Of a DNA stretch of 64,000 nucleotides, positions 43,447-54,830 are shown piece after piece. Under the pieces are notes generated by a model that searched no databases, was not told the origin of the DNA, and was given only the letters and a program-made list of their open reading frames with translations. Made by a program: the position numbers and the translations under genes. Origin of the DNA: Symsagittifera roscoffensis. Taxonomy: Eukaryota; Xenacoelomorpha; Acoela; Convolutidae. Numbering within the stretch: position 1 is the first letter of the stretch; the number at the start of each line of letters is the position of its first letter. The stretch lies in assembly GCF_963678635.1 (NCBI RefSeq), contig NC_087067.1, forward strand, positions 24,987,020 through 25,051,019, read 5' to 3'.

Positions 43447-45990
43447 TCATCCCTGTTGTTGAAATTCTTGTTTGTCTGAAGCTGTCACAGATAGAACAGG
43501 TTTCAATTCGATTCGTCCATCCGATGATTTAAGGAACTTCGGGGTCAATCTTCTGAATATTGCGAAGCGGTGGTATAAATACATAGCTAGCGCATGCAAA
43601 AGAAGGTTTCCAAAAAACACTTTTATTGTAAGAATTAGAGACAGCCTCAATGGGACGTACTGTTCCATTTTATCCACAAGAGTTGGTTTGAATAACTTCA
43701 TGTCGTGTGCAATTGGTCTTGCTGTGTCATCAAGTTATTCAATTTTTTGTCAGTTGTGGACTATCGATCAGCTTTGCTTTGACATCGCGGAGCAGTTTCA
43801 CTCCTGCGTCCGTCTTCGACTCGAAGCATGGTAGTTCCCATAATTCTGGTTGCTCAGATAGGAGATGTGATAAAGGATCCGGCAAGTTTACGGCAATACG
43901 CTTTGCAGGTATTTCATCGCAGCTATCAAGGTCTCGTCTTATCTTTATATATTTGCTTATTAACTGCGTTCCACAGACTAGAGTTATCAAGCAAATGTTG
44001 CAGCCTGCATGTTCTTCTCTTCTGTGGGTGTTGACTTCGTCTAAGCTGTACTCCCTGAGTGAAAATGCAGCGCTAGCTCAGGTTATGAGCCAGATTCCAT
44101 AAACTAAATTCGTGGCCTTTTCTGGTGTTGCAAGCAGGATCTTTTCAGTCTCGCATACCGTCAAAGCTGTTATTGCCGAATGGAAATATAGCGTGGCAAG
44201 GCATGAAGACTGTCCAAGGTGTGTCTCCATTGTTTGGTGGCATATTCGGCATGTTGTTGTTCCGAGGCATTTCGAATATTTTTCTTCAGTCAATACTGTT
44301 GTTCCTATCGACTCTTCCGAAATTGCTAGGTAGGGAACTTCAGTGACCCATATTATAGCTTCGGTTGGATCCGGTTGTGGCATTGGAACAATTTGCGCTC
44401 GGTATAATTGAAATGCTGTTTGACTTGAGGCGTATGGTATCGCCAAATTCAATAGTAGGCCTTCATCTATAGTTGTTACATCGCGCAGTTTGGCATCGTA
44501 ATACGAGTGTACAGCGCTTGGTGGTATCGCCTGTGTTAGCCGGTGATCCTCATTTTTTTGACTTTTGTAGACAGCATCAATGACAGCCAGCAAAGATTCT
44601 CGAGGCACGAGAGAAATGGGAAGTCTCTTGTCTAATAGTGTTGGGATCGAGTTCAGCAAATTCGTTTTGAAAGCGTACAAGGCAGCTTTGTAGCTCGTTA
44701 TGTCTGCATGGATAACGGCAAGTAATGATGATGCTGTATCATAATTAAAGTTCAGCTGTTGACTTGCGAACAAAGTTTGTGTGCAATCCCGTAGTAAATG
44801 GAAATTACCTTGTATTGCTTCAAACTGCGCCTAGTAACCTTCCAGTTCTTATTCTGGTTTTCGATTGTTTGTTCCTGGATGGCTTTGATTTTTGCTAAGT
44901 CGTTCGAGATGGCAAAAAACATTTCGTTGGATGAGGTCTCAATTTCAGACACGTAATCAGTTAAAGCCATCGAATATTCTCCTAATTATTCATTATTTTT
45001 TGCGTTAGCTCGCGCTTTGTCTCGACACGAACCAAAAATCCCCATAGCTGTCTGAATTTCCCATCAGGATGCCAGAGCCAAAAAGTCCGATGCCGGCGAT
45101 AGCCGCTGCGGCTATTATTGGAGCTGCCCTACGCGTGCGTTCCGTTTCAATGGGGTTTTTATTAAGAAATCGGGATGTGTCAATTCTGATTTGATCGACT
45201 TCTTTTTTTGCGGACTGTACCTTGTGTTCGATTAGTTGGACGATCCAGTTGAAAAATCGAGTGGACATTCGATAGACGGTGTTCTCCACTGTTCTGAAAG
45301 TTTGTCGAGAAGTTGGTTCATCTCTGTTTTCATTGAGAAAACTTCGGGAACGCTACAAGAAATTGAACGTTAACAAATTTTTCCGCCAATAAAAATTTTT
45401 TCTCTTTGTGGAACAAGATTCCAGATGAAAGTGCGTCGTCGTATGACGAGATCACTTGGCTGATTTGCAGTAAAACCAGGAGGATTCTCATGGTTTCGTT
45501 TAGTTGCTTTATTCCAGAGGAAATATTGGTGAGTGTTGTTTCGTTTTCTTGGTGCGATGTGTCAGCTCTTATCTTATCGGAAATGTCAATCACTTGCGTT
45601 TACTTGCGCGATTTAGGCGTCAAGGTGTCTTGTAATGGTTTGGCCTTTATTTGCAGAGTGGTGATGCACTTCGAGGTTGGCATAGCTTATTTGGCTGCAA
45701 ACGTTTGATATCAGTGAGGCTGTCGTATTGTTTGTTCTGGAAGGTCGTTGATTTAATTACTCTTGGCGTGATTTGTACATGTAACTTATTTGTGGAATCA
45801 AGGTTTATTGTCCGAATTATAGTCGTTTTCTTCAGTAATCTAAACTTACAGCAATAATTGAAAATGTTCATCCGCGTGATTGACCTCCCATATGTACCCT
45901 TATTTAAGTGGCGTGGATCTCCCGTGACACAGTTGTTGGTTGTGGCTAGTCTCGCGGATACGGCGGCTAAGACGACCATCTACAACGTGG
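43447..45990 (-). pseudogene. Envelope-like glycoprotein gene of a gypsy-like retroelement, decayed
   Basis: Reading down the minus strand, decayed frames run from about 45979 to 43447. Near 45130-45060 a dibasic RTRR site is followed by an Ala/Ile/Gly-rich hydrophobic segment, as at the cleavage site and fusion peptide of class I-like or baculovirus-F-like envelope proteins. Downstream, 44773-44078 is a 231-codon open block with many conserved Cys residues (TTCRICHQTM, SSCLATLYF) of the type found in envelope proteins of invertebrate errantivirus-like elements. A hydrophobic LILTIKVFFGNLLLHALAMYL segment at 43640-43560 fits the transmembrane anchor, followed by a short basic tail. Several frameshifts and stops make it non-functional. 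Confidence 0.65.
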
Positions 45991-46241
45991 CCGTAAAAAT
46001 TGAGAGGCAGGGTTGGGTCGCGATACTGCCGACCGGCATGCTGTGCAAGGGATATTTGCTCCCCAAGTTGCCAGAATATCTGCATGCACTGGATGATCCC
46101 GCAGTGGTTGTGCTTCTCTCTAAGGCGATCTCTGTCATGCAGATCTCTTTTGACGTTCCTTCGGCCGATGTGAGGTTGTGGCTCCCAGAGGAAGCCAAGG
46201 AGAGAGAGTTGTGGGGCAAAAAAGACTTTGTCCTTTGGTAA
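45864..46241 (+). CDS. Unknown 126-residue protein, antisense to the env/pol orientation
   Basis: The ATG at 45864 opens a frame to TAA at 46239-46241. The composition is protein-like: regular hydrophobic and charged alternation, TIYNVAVKIERQGWVAILP, then LPEYLHALDDPAVVVLLSKA and WLPEEAKERELW. No family is recognised. The opposite strand also has open frames here (45900-46277), but they are Ser/His/Arg-rich and look like the shadow. The ORF overlaps the 5' end of the env block. It points the same way as the JmjC-like gene 1 kb downstream and might be a separate exon or gene of that unit. Confidence 0.4.
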   Translation: MFIRVIDLPYVPLFKWRGSPVTQLLVVASLADTAAKTTIYNVAVKIERQGWVAILPTGMLCKGYLLPKLPEYLHALDDPAVVVLLSKAISVMQISFDVPSADVRLWLPEEAKERELWGKKDFVLW

Positions 46242-47221
46242 AACTTCTTTCTGTATATATTCAGATGATTTAATCATTTTTTCTTTTATAGACGCGTTTT
46301 CATGGCGACGGAATAAGTTCTGATAAAATTTTAAAAAACGCCGAATAACAGTAGAAAGTAGAGTTTGATAATCTATAAAGATCGGGGCAGAATAATCGAG
46401 AGACTTTAACCATCAAACAAGTAGGTTGTAATAACTAGATGTGTTTGTTTTAGCTTTGAAAATTTTGTTTTCTTTTCAGTTGGAGTAGTAGGTAGACTAG
46501 CGACTAGTGCTTCTGAGACTAACTGAGTAGAATGAGTAATAAGTTTTCTAGTTCAAAATGTGCTCCCCTTTGCCTTGGGGCAAGTTTGTTTTGTTTTGCT
46601 GCCGCAATGGGAGTTTTATTGAAGTTGGCGGGGGGGCATTCGTGAACTGAGAGGTCCTCTCTCTGCCCGCCGCTCCCGGGGGAGTCTTCAGAGGACGGCG
46701 TGCCCCTGTTGTAATTGTTGGCGATCATATTGCCACTTTGTCTGGTGTTGTGTGCGGCCGCGTGGAGATGATGCGAAAATAGCGGTGACTGAACTTTGTT
46801 TTAGAAAACTTTTCTTTTAGATCAATTGACTGAACTGACTTTTAGCTTTAGAATTATGTTGACTTCATTTCCTTCTCAGTTTTTCCATAGGATTCTTGGT
46901 GAGTGCTCAACTAATTTTTTGTTGTTGATTTAGATACCGGGATTTTTCGGTAAAATACATTATTTATCATCCAACTGCATTCATAGTCGTCCGTTCAGAT
47001 AGTTGTGGATACTACTTGTTCCTTGTTGAACTAGATTTCTGCGTATATTCTGCTTCTTCCTTTTTTCTTAAAGCGAACAATTTTTCACGTTGCGAGTTTT
47101 CCTGCGGGAAATACGACCCTGATGTGAAGAAACGTCTACTAGTTATGTTTGGGCTTTGTGCGTCGTGAGGTTCTTTCCTAATAGCCTGCTTTGTTTTTCT
47201 TAGTTCATTGATTTTTTTTGA
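46242..47221. other. Region between two plus-strand ORFs
   Basis: No clear gene is seen. Several plausible 3' splice sites (ttcttttcag near 46480, tgatttag near 46934, tttttcttag near 47203) and a short Cys-containing frame (SRCEFSCGKYDPDVKKRL, about 47095-47145) hint at exons of the downstream JmjC-like gene. A GC-rich patch lies at 46625-46700. Confidence 0.35.
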
Positions 47222-47251
47222 TTGAATAAGCTTTTGATTTTCAGTTCAGCT

Positions 47252-48155
47252 ATGAAACGCTATAGAGATGAAACTGATAACTTCGCTTCGAAGCTAAAGA
47301 CGAGGTCAGTTGGAATGCGTAGTAGAAGCGACATTCATTCGATCGCTGAGTTGATTGTGGCATTCCTCAAGTTGTTACGCTTGAGGCACTTAATGGCCTC
47401 AATCGTGAAGAGCCCGCCCTCCTTCGCAGCTACGTTGCTGTAGAGGACAAGGATAAAAACCGTCGGGTAAATAGGAAGAATCGGGGCTCATTTTTGTTTA
47501 GATCTGATTGAGTTTCATTACTTTATCTTTTTAGCGATTACTCGATGGACTGGTGTAAGCAGACCGAGCCCTACGGATTTTCGACGTGGAGGATACTCGC
47601 GCTGGGCCCATGGGTGCTAAAACTCATATGGGTCTCTTTCCAAAGGAAGCTGCAAAAGCGTGATTTTTTGAACTTTTGGGCTCCTGTCAATGCGCAGGTT
47701 TCCGATCAGGCGTTCGGGTACCTTATGGTCACCGAAGGAGAAAACTTTAGTCGTTTTCATACCGATTTTGACGAGACGCTAGATAGCCTAATAACACTCT
47801 ATGGCTGTGGTGAAAAGGTCTGGTTTTTCATACGGCCCGGTAAGTTTTGCCGACAGCTGGAGGCCCATTACGCAACTCCTGCTTTTTCATTGAGTGTATA
47901 TTAGAGCATAGGCCGAATTTAGTCGGCTGCACACAAGAAGTCGCCGACTCGGTGTATCTTCCCTACGGGTAGATTCACTGCGTGGTTACCCTTGGCAACG
48001 TGTCTGGTTGTTCGTCGCTGCTGACGATTGGCCTTAGAGTACCAAAGAAAATATTTGAGGAAGTTTGGCCATCTATTGTTAACTTTCTGCCCGTAGGAAG
48101 AAGGAGATACGAAGAAGTCAGTAATGGTCCTGCATTCATAGACTTGGAGCTATGA
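47252..48155 (+). pseudogene. JmjC-like dioxygenase domain gene, broken
   Basis: An ATG at 47252 (MKRYRDETDNF) opens a short frame that shifts near 47360 and continues with LEALNGLNREEPALLRSY to a donor-like GTAAAT at 47467. After a TTTTTAG acceptor (47534) comes a 120-codon block with SRFHTDFDETLDSLITL and GEKVWFFIRP, the His-x-Asp iron-binding motif and following strand of JmjC domains. After another frame change near 47905, VGCTQEVADSVYLPYG is followed by a TAG (47970-47972) where Trp is usual, then IHCVVTLGN, whose His fits the third iron ligand. JmjC proteins are Fe(II)/2-oxoglutarate-dependent oxygenases, often histone demethylases. The splice phase at 47467/47534 does not fit exactly, so decay or different exon borders are likely. 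Confidence 0.6.
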
Positions 48156-48325
48156 TTCTGAGTGCATAATTGCATAACTTTATTATTGTTGATGTATAAA
48201 ATTTTGTATAACCGAGTTCATTGTTGTATTCAATCCTACGATTGTTTTTCTTAATGTGTATCGGGCTCATTCTAATAGGAGCTCGAGTGTAATACTTAGT
48301 CGATTCTAGTGATGTAGTGACCTCT

Positions 48326-48686
48326 TAGTAAGCTGACGTCGTACACATGGCCGATGGCTGCTATGAAGGTGATCCGTGTTGAAATTTTTGGATTCTGAAT
48401 CTTTTTGCACTTGGGGTACCGAAAGTGTTTTATCCCTAATCTTATTACATGGGGATTTGTTGCAATTTTCGAGATCTATGGGAAGTTGACAATTCCTAGT
48501 GAGCCGACTTCGTAGACATGACCTATGGGTGCTATGAAGGTGATCCGTGTTGAAATTTTCGGATTCTGAATCTTTTTGCACTTGGGGGTCCCAAAAGTGT
48601 TTTATCCCTAATCTTAGTACATGGGGATTTGGTGCAACTTTCGAGATCTATGGGAAGTTGACATCTACTAGTGAGCCGACTTCGTG
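48326..48686. repeat. 171-bp tandem repeat, about two copies
   Basis: The unit starting at tagtaagctgac (48326) repeats at 48497 and a third copy begins at 48669 (tagtgagccgac). The period is 171-172 bases and the first two units are over 90 percent alike by eye. A minus-strand frame stays open across the repeat because 171 is a multiple of three. Confidence 0.9.
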
Positions 48687-48789
48687 TTTGTTCATCATTG
48701 GTGTAGTAGTGATGGATAATGGGCCGGGAGCCAATTTTATTCGCACATGGTGTGTATGAGGTTATTTTGTTTTACGTAGATAAAGACGT

Positions 48790-49413
48790 TGATGTTCGAT
48801 TTGAAAAAAATATCAAAAAGGATGTTGTAAACTGAATGTTCGCGTAGTTTGTCAAGTCCACAGCCTACCTTGCGCGATTAGCTGCTTTTTCATGAAGCGG
48901 AGGCTGCGTGTAAGGCCATAGTAAGACAGTTTTTCGAAATATGGCGATTTTGTGACTAAATTGAAATTTGATGTTTTTTGAGGGAATGTACATTGAGACT
49001 GAGGCTCCGACTTGAGGTGTTTCGATAGCCTGTAGCGTTGGCTAAAGTTCAGGGTAAGCGTCTCTGATTTGACGAGCTACTCTTTTACTCATTTGAAAGT
49101 CACTCGAAACACAATGTGCAATAGAACCGGGAAAATTTAGATTATTTCCGGTACCGAAAACTATTTTCGGTTCCTCCGAAATTGCGTTGATGTTCGAGTT
49201 ACTTGGTCCTGCGCCATCGTTAGCAATATTGCTTCGTATCATATTTTTAGCACGTTGTGCGCTAGATCTTAAATCAGCTTTTTTTTCAGTCGATAAGTTT
49301 TGGTCATTGTTAGCAATTTTTACTTTTTCTTGTTTTTTTTCAGTATTTTTTTCCGGCGTTGATCGCGGGCTGAATGTAACTGGAGCTACTTCGTGCCCGT
49401 CAATTGTTAACAT
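48790..49413 (-). pseudogene. Macro-domain accessory ORF of the retroelement, broken
   Basis: An ATG at 49411-49413, overlapping the end of the upstream proline-rich frame, opens 123 codons. These have a Lys/Glu/Ser-rich linker, then NFPGSIAHCVSSDFQMSKRV, the start of a macro domain (ADP-ribose-binding fold). A TAA stops the frame at 49042. Further down, in two other frames, come NLVTKSPYFEKLSYYGLTRS (near 48955) and VGCGLDKLREHSV (near 48860), which match the later strands of the same fold, including the conserved RIGCGLD-like loop. Macro domains bind or hydrolyse ADP-ribose and are used by some viruses to counter ADP-ribosylation. The arrangement just after pol and in the same orientation suggests it belongs to the retroelement. 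Confidence 0.65.
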
Positions 49414-52400
49414 GCTATATCTTCTCGGTTGTTTTCGTCTGCTGGTATTGGGTGGTATTGGATATCGTCACTGAATCGAAGTTGGCCGTATATTCGGTCT
49501 CGTGCTTCGGCTGCTGCTTTTCGTTTTGTTCGTGGTGCTTGCTCTTGAAAAAGACGGTCCAGGTTAAATCCATTTCCATCTAGTTCGACCTTGCGTTGAT
49601 CTCCTACTGGTGCGTTAACGATTGGTTCATTGCGGTCGGGGTCGTCATTTCGTTCTACTAATGGTATTGCTGGTTGCTCGAGGACTGGTTCCGGCATAGG
49701 CACTCGTGGTACTGCTGGTGGCGGTAGCGGTGGTGATAAAGGCGTCACCATTGGTGCGGGCGGTCCGCCAATCGGTATAGATAGTCTTATTGTCGCGGGT
49801 GCTTCATCATGTGTTTCATCGTTGTCCGTCTACGGCTGAATGTCTTCCAATAATTTGGGCAAGTAATCATCGAACAATCCTGGTTCGCTTCGGTATCTAC
49901 CCAATGAAGGATCCACCACAAATTCTTTCGGTCAATTTGTTCAATATCTTCTAGTGGATACTGAAATTGGACTGCACGGAGACGAATTCGATGTACACAC
50001 TGCGTATAGTTGGTTCCGACTTTGCTAATTATGTAGTTACTATTAGTGAGTACTTTTTCCACTCTGTACAACGGGATCCAGATTTGAAGAGACTTGTTTC
50101 TGCTATCCGATTAGTTTGTTAAAAACGGATTTAAGAGCATACAGAACGAGTGAAGTGGTAGTGGTTGTGCAAATGCTTTCATGTCGTAATATCTTCGATA
50201 TTGCTGATACGAGGCAACGTTATCTTTATTTTCTTTAAATTTCTCCAGCATGGCATCCTATAGTGTTGTCACAAAATCTGCTTCAGCCGTTGCTATTTCA
50301 AGCACTTTTGTGGAGAAGCGTAGATCCAGTTGTTTGATAGGCTCTCTTCCATGGAAGATGGTACTGGGACAACATCCGATGGATGAATAGTAAGATGTAT
50401 TATGGATGAATGTCGCAAGCGGTACATATTTGTGCCAGTTGGCCCATTGTCCATCTGTATTGAGTTTGAGGATCCTTTTAAATACTCCATGCGATCTCTC
50501 AACTAGTCCAATAATTTGAGGGTGCTTTAATGTTGCATGCCCAATTTTAATGTCGAGCAGATTGGTGAGCTCGTGTATCAGTTTCGACCTGAAAACACTG
50601 CCAAGGTCGGACAAAAATTGTTTAGGGACGTAACTGCGCACAAAGAACATTTTTGTTAGTTCTCTTGCAACCGATTCAGCGCTTGCGTTTGTCAATGGTG
50701 CAGCGAAGAGGTATTTTGAAAGAACGTCTATTCCCGAGAGTACGAATTTATACACCGGCGACTTGAATGGTCCGACTATATCTATCTGCATCATGTCTCC
50801 TGGGAATGATTGCAGTGAGGAAAGTGGTTGAAGTCGTGGAGTTTGATGTTTGTTAGACGCATTCTTGGGCTGCAGGCATTTTTAATGGTATTTACCAGAA
50901 CCTCCGTAAAGCCTGGAAAGTAAAATCGCTTCCTGAATTCTTCATTTGTTCGGGTCATCCCGATATGTCCCCCTGTCGGTGAGTTATGGATTCGGTACAT
51001 GACTTCATTCCACAAGTGTTTCGGCAAACAACACTGCTTGTGCTTGATGTTACCTGTGTCATCGTAGAAGTTGCGAAACAAAATCTCGTCTTCAATTATG
51101 AGTCGGTTGAATTGTTTTGCGTACTTCTTTAGGCGGCTATTTGCATACGTAAGATGTCCGGATCTTTCTGTTGTTCAGCCTTTAGGTCCAGCGGTTCACT
51201 ATTTAAACGTAAGTCGTTGTAAAGCTCAGCGGGGTCTGGATATTCTACTGCATTTACTGTTTTCCGAATAAGGTGAACCAATGATTTCGGTTTTAACACT
51301 TCGTTGCCATTTTTGCCGATTTGATTTTCCAAATATGCCTGGTAGAGTCCTAATCTTTGCAAATTAGCAATAAGATTGTCGTCGATTTCCTCGATAGTAG
51401 AGAATGCATCTTCTATTGCTTGGACCTGGTTGAGCAAAGCATCCGGTACTCTAGCAGTTGAGTCGATATATATTTCTCGAACTGGTACTTTATCTGTTAA
51501 CTTTAGTGAAAGTGAGGCCGATGAGTCCGTTTGCATCCTGGACAAGACGTCAGCTGCATAGTTTGATGTTCCCGGTATGTGCGCTATTATGATGTTGAAA
51601 GATAGAACTCTGTCGAGAAAGTTCCATACTGATGGAGGTATTGTTTTCGCCTGAAAAAACGGAGTAGGGCTTCTATTATCGGTCAACACGATCACTGGTT
51701 CGACTGATCCCCAGATGTAGTGCGAAAAGTGATCAAGCGCAAAATACAATGCTAGAAATTCTTTATATTATATTGAAAAGTTCAGTTGTGCTGGATTAAA
51801 CAGCCGGGAACCAAATGACACTGGTGCAACCGTCTTTGTCACCTTTATTGTCAGTTTTGATGTAATCTTCCACCATTAGCACAAATCCCGTCCCATGGTA
51901 GCTAGCATCGCAAAGTATGACATATTGTAGTCCTAGTTTTGGTAGTCTGAGTGTCAAGTTGGTTGCTTGTATTAAGTCTTTTTTGAGTACCTCAAGACTT
52001 TTGTAATGCTCCGCGAGTATTTCAAAGTCTATCGATTTCTTTAGCAGCCGATAGAAAGGTATGAGTTTCTCACCTAGACTGGGCATGTAGTTCCTAAAGA
52101 ACTGAACGAATCCCATAAGTCTTTTTTAATTGTTTGATTGTCTGAGGCATTTTGATTTTATCTAGGAATGCAGAGATTTTTACTTTCTCGGGGGAAATTC
52201 CCTTTGGTGTTACTAAAGAACTTCATTCTTTGGGTTCTTATTTCACATTTCTTCGGTGAAAGTTTTAGACCTGATCTGCGTATACATTCAAAGATTTTTT
52301 GAAGTATCGGGGTTAGTTCCTGAAGGTTGTTCACAGCACTGCCTATATCATCCATGAACTGGGTACATAAGTCAGCTGCTACGCATGGATCAAGGTAGTG

Positions 52401-53345
52401 GCGTATAAATCAACTAAGTCCCGTGACAGATTTACTGATCCCTTGAGCTAAGCATTTATATGCGTAGGTTTGTGACCGGAAATTAAATGCCAAAATTTGC
52501 ACTGACAGGTCATCTGCCATTTGCACACAGTGATAAGTCCGAGAACAATCCAATTTGGTAAACAAACTCTTTCCGGCGAAGTGATTGGATGCATCGGTCA
52601 TGTTTGAAATTGGAAACTTACTGTTGATATAATCAGTCTTGATTGAGTGATTGATTCGCCTGAGGTCAATCAACATCCTTAATTTACCTGAAGGTTTTCT
52701 ATGTGCAAATAGTGGACTGCTGTATTTGGAATGCGATAGCGTTGTTATCAGTCCGAAGTAGTGCATCAAGGCGAGCTCCACTGTTAATGCCTTTCGTAAG
52801 TGAATTGGTGTGGGTGGTCCTTGTGTATATATGGGTCGTTGATGTTCTGGTGAAGGCTTTACCTTTAAATTCGAGTTATAGCCTACGTCAAATCTGTGTT
52901 TTGCAAATATGTCAGAATATTCGATAAGTAAACGCTCCACTACTTCTGACCTTTGATCTTTCGTCAAAACTGAATTTTCCCACTCGAAATTCTTTAAAAA
53001 GGTCAAACGATCTTGAAGGTTATTTTTTGGTTCAATTTGGCTTTGGAAATGCAGGATATGGTCATAAATTTCCCGCTGAATGGTGGGAAGTGATCCAGGG
53101 TTTGGGCAAGTTTCAGGCGTTGGGAACCAAAATTTTTCATACTCGGGCGGTGGTTTCAGCTGTGAAGCGGACGGCATGCTCGTCTTCCCTTCGATTAATT
53201 CGTTAATTCCCAATTCAACATCATCGGGTTGTTTCATTTGTGCCAGTGCAAGTGTTTCTGGCAAGATTGGAATGAGTTTTTCGAATTCAGAGAGCGTTAG
53301 AATTGAAAATGTTAGAAGATGTTCGGACGGCAGAAGTCTTGATGT
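49406..53345 (-). pseudogene. Ty3/gypsy-like pol (RT, RNase H, integrase), frameshifted
   Basis: From the 5' side (right) the frame runs from about 53345 to 52410 with a linker, then RT motifs GKLRMLIDLRRINH and SLFTKLDCSRTYHCVQM. After a frame change, FMDDIGSAVNNL (near 52345) is the YxDD-type active-site loop. RNase H follows: ILCDASYHGTGFVLM (near 51900), IVLTDNRSPTPF and IPGTSNYAADVLSR (51600-51550). A zinc-binding His/Cys region lies at 51000-50860 (HLWNEVMYRIH, HIGMTRTN). The integrase core has QIDIVGPF, FLSDLGSVFRS and GLVERSHGVFKR (50790-50480), giving the D, D and E residues. A C-terminal part with YRVEKVLTNSNYII precedes a proline-rich tail ending near 49406. Gag and protease are missing because a LINE interrupts the 5' side. 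Confidence 0.8.
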
Positions 53346-53399
53346 ATTCCTTGCATCAGACCCAAACCTTTTGATGTATTCCTTGTATCAGACCCAAAG

Positions 53400-54830
53400 T
53401 AGTTCGACTACTGACCCAGGAATAGAAGTCCAATACTCCTCAAATGGAAAAACTCCTCAAATCACCATGCATACAAAACAAACCTGTCCTTTCCAGCGTC
53501 GAGCAGAACAATACCCCCAACATCTAAACGTGCAAAGCGCAAAACCGATTGGGACAATTTCAACAATTAAATCGTCAGCCAACCTTTTAAAACTTACTGT
53601 TACAGCAAAACAGACGTCCTCCTGCTTCAGTGGTATAAATGGCTGGAGAACATCATGGACGAAAGTATACCAAGAGTCACCAAACACAGGTCGGGGATCC
53701 CGCTCTGGATTGGACCCCCAACTTCACATCAAATGAGAACAGTCGCGACAAGGAAACGGAAGTACGCAAAAGCAAACTCACTCTTCCTACTCCTCAAAAT
53801 CAAAAAAGCAGAAAAAATTTTAAACAATGAAATCAAAAAGGACCAGGCAAAATTTGAAGCAGTAGTATTCGAAAGCCGTCGTATGTCTGCTCTTCAAAAG
53901 TACTTACAGTCGATTCACAAAAAACATCCCCTACCTGACGACAGGTTCCTCAAACAATCTTCAGGTGTAAACGAAAAAGCCGTAAGCAGTGAGCAAAAAA
54001 GCAACAATTTCTTCACCCAAGTTTTATTCCAAGAAATAACTGGCGAACAAATATACATTCAATCAGAAATAAACTAGATGGCAATAACCGAGGAAGAGAT
54101 CACCCAATGCCTACAAACTCTGAAAACAAATAAAGCATGCGGAAGAGACAACGTAAGAAAAATCATCCTAAAACACGCTACTTCACTCGCAAAGTCACCA
54201 AAACTCATCTTTCAAACCTGCATTAATAAAGGCTTTTTCCCACGCCTCTGGGAAAAAGTGAAATAACCCCAGTTTTTAAAGCAACCAGCAAGGAGGACAT
54301 ATCTCGATACATAACAATTAGCCTTCTGGCAAATGTATCCAAAGTATTTGAAAAAAAGATTGTTCGACCGACTATACCCAGAAATCGAAACGGAATTACA
54401 CCCCCAGCCCAGTTCAGCTTCAGAAAGAACAGGTCAGCCATTTTACAGCTGCTGCTGAAAACAGACATTAAAGAAAACTCGAACTTACGGGTGCTATACA
54501 TAGATTTCAGTAAACCCTTCGACAAGGTCCCATATCAATCACTTATATCAGAAATCGCAGAGACAGGAATTGGAGGGAAGATCCTACAGCTGTTGGCCAG
54601 CTACTTGACATCAAGAAAACAATGTGTCAAAATCAACCGAAACAGATCCCCAATCACGCCTGTCACAAGCGGAGTAACGCAGGGTTCTATACTCGGCCCA
54701 CTCATGTTCCTAATATACGTGAACGATCTCCTTCAATCAGTCACGCCAAAGATATCATTTGGTTATGCAGACGACTTCAAAGTCATTTTTCTCCCATTAC
54801 TCTCCTTGCAGCTTATGTAATCAAATGACA
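53400..54830 (+). pseudogene. Non-LTR retrotransposon (Jockey/CR1-like) RT, 5'-truncated and decayed
   Basis: Starting near 53540, WYKWLENIMDESIPRVTKHR and IPLWIGPPTSHQM are the pre-RT linker seen in LINEs whose RT follows. The RT part has EEEITQCLQTLKTNKACGRDN (54090-54155), [32 protein letters not shown] (54495), [20 protein letters not shown] (54670-54730) and [10 protein letters not shown] (54760-54785), which are RT motifs 2 to 5, including the YADD catalytic pair. Several frameshifts and stops break it. The endonuclease domain is absent, as expected for a 5'-truncated insertion. It lies head-on against the gypsy-like pol and probably inserted into it. Confidence 0.75.

Noticed and set aside
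43472-44346. Plus-strand ORFs inside the env region
   Set aside because: The minus-strand frames carry the recognisable envelope features; the plus-strand ones do not.
45900-46277. Minus-strand 125-codon ORF opposite the 45864-46241 ORF
   Set aside because: Its His/Arg/Ser-rich sequence has no motif and looks like the antisense shadow of the better-textured plus-strand frame.
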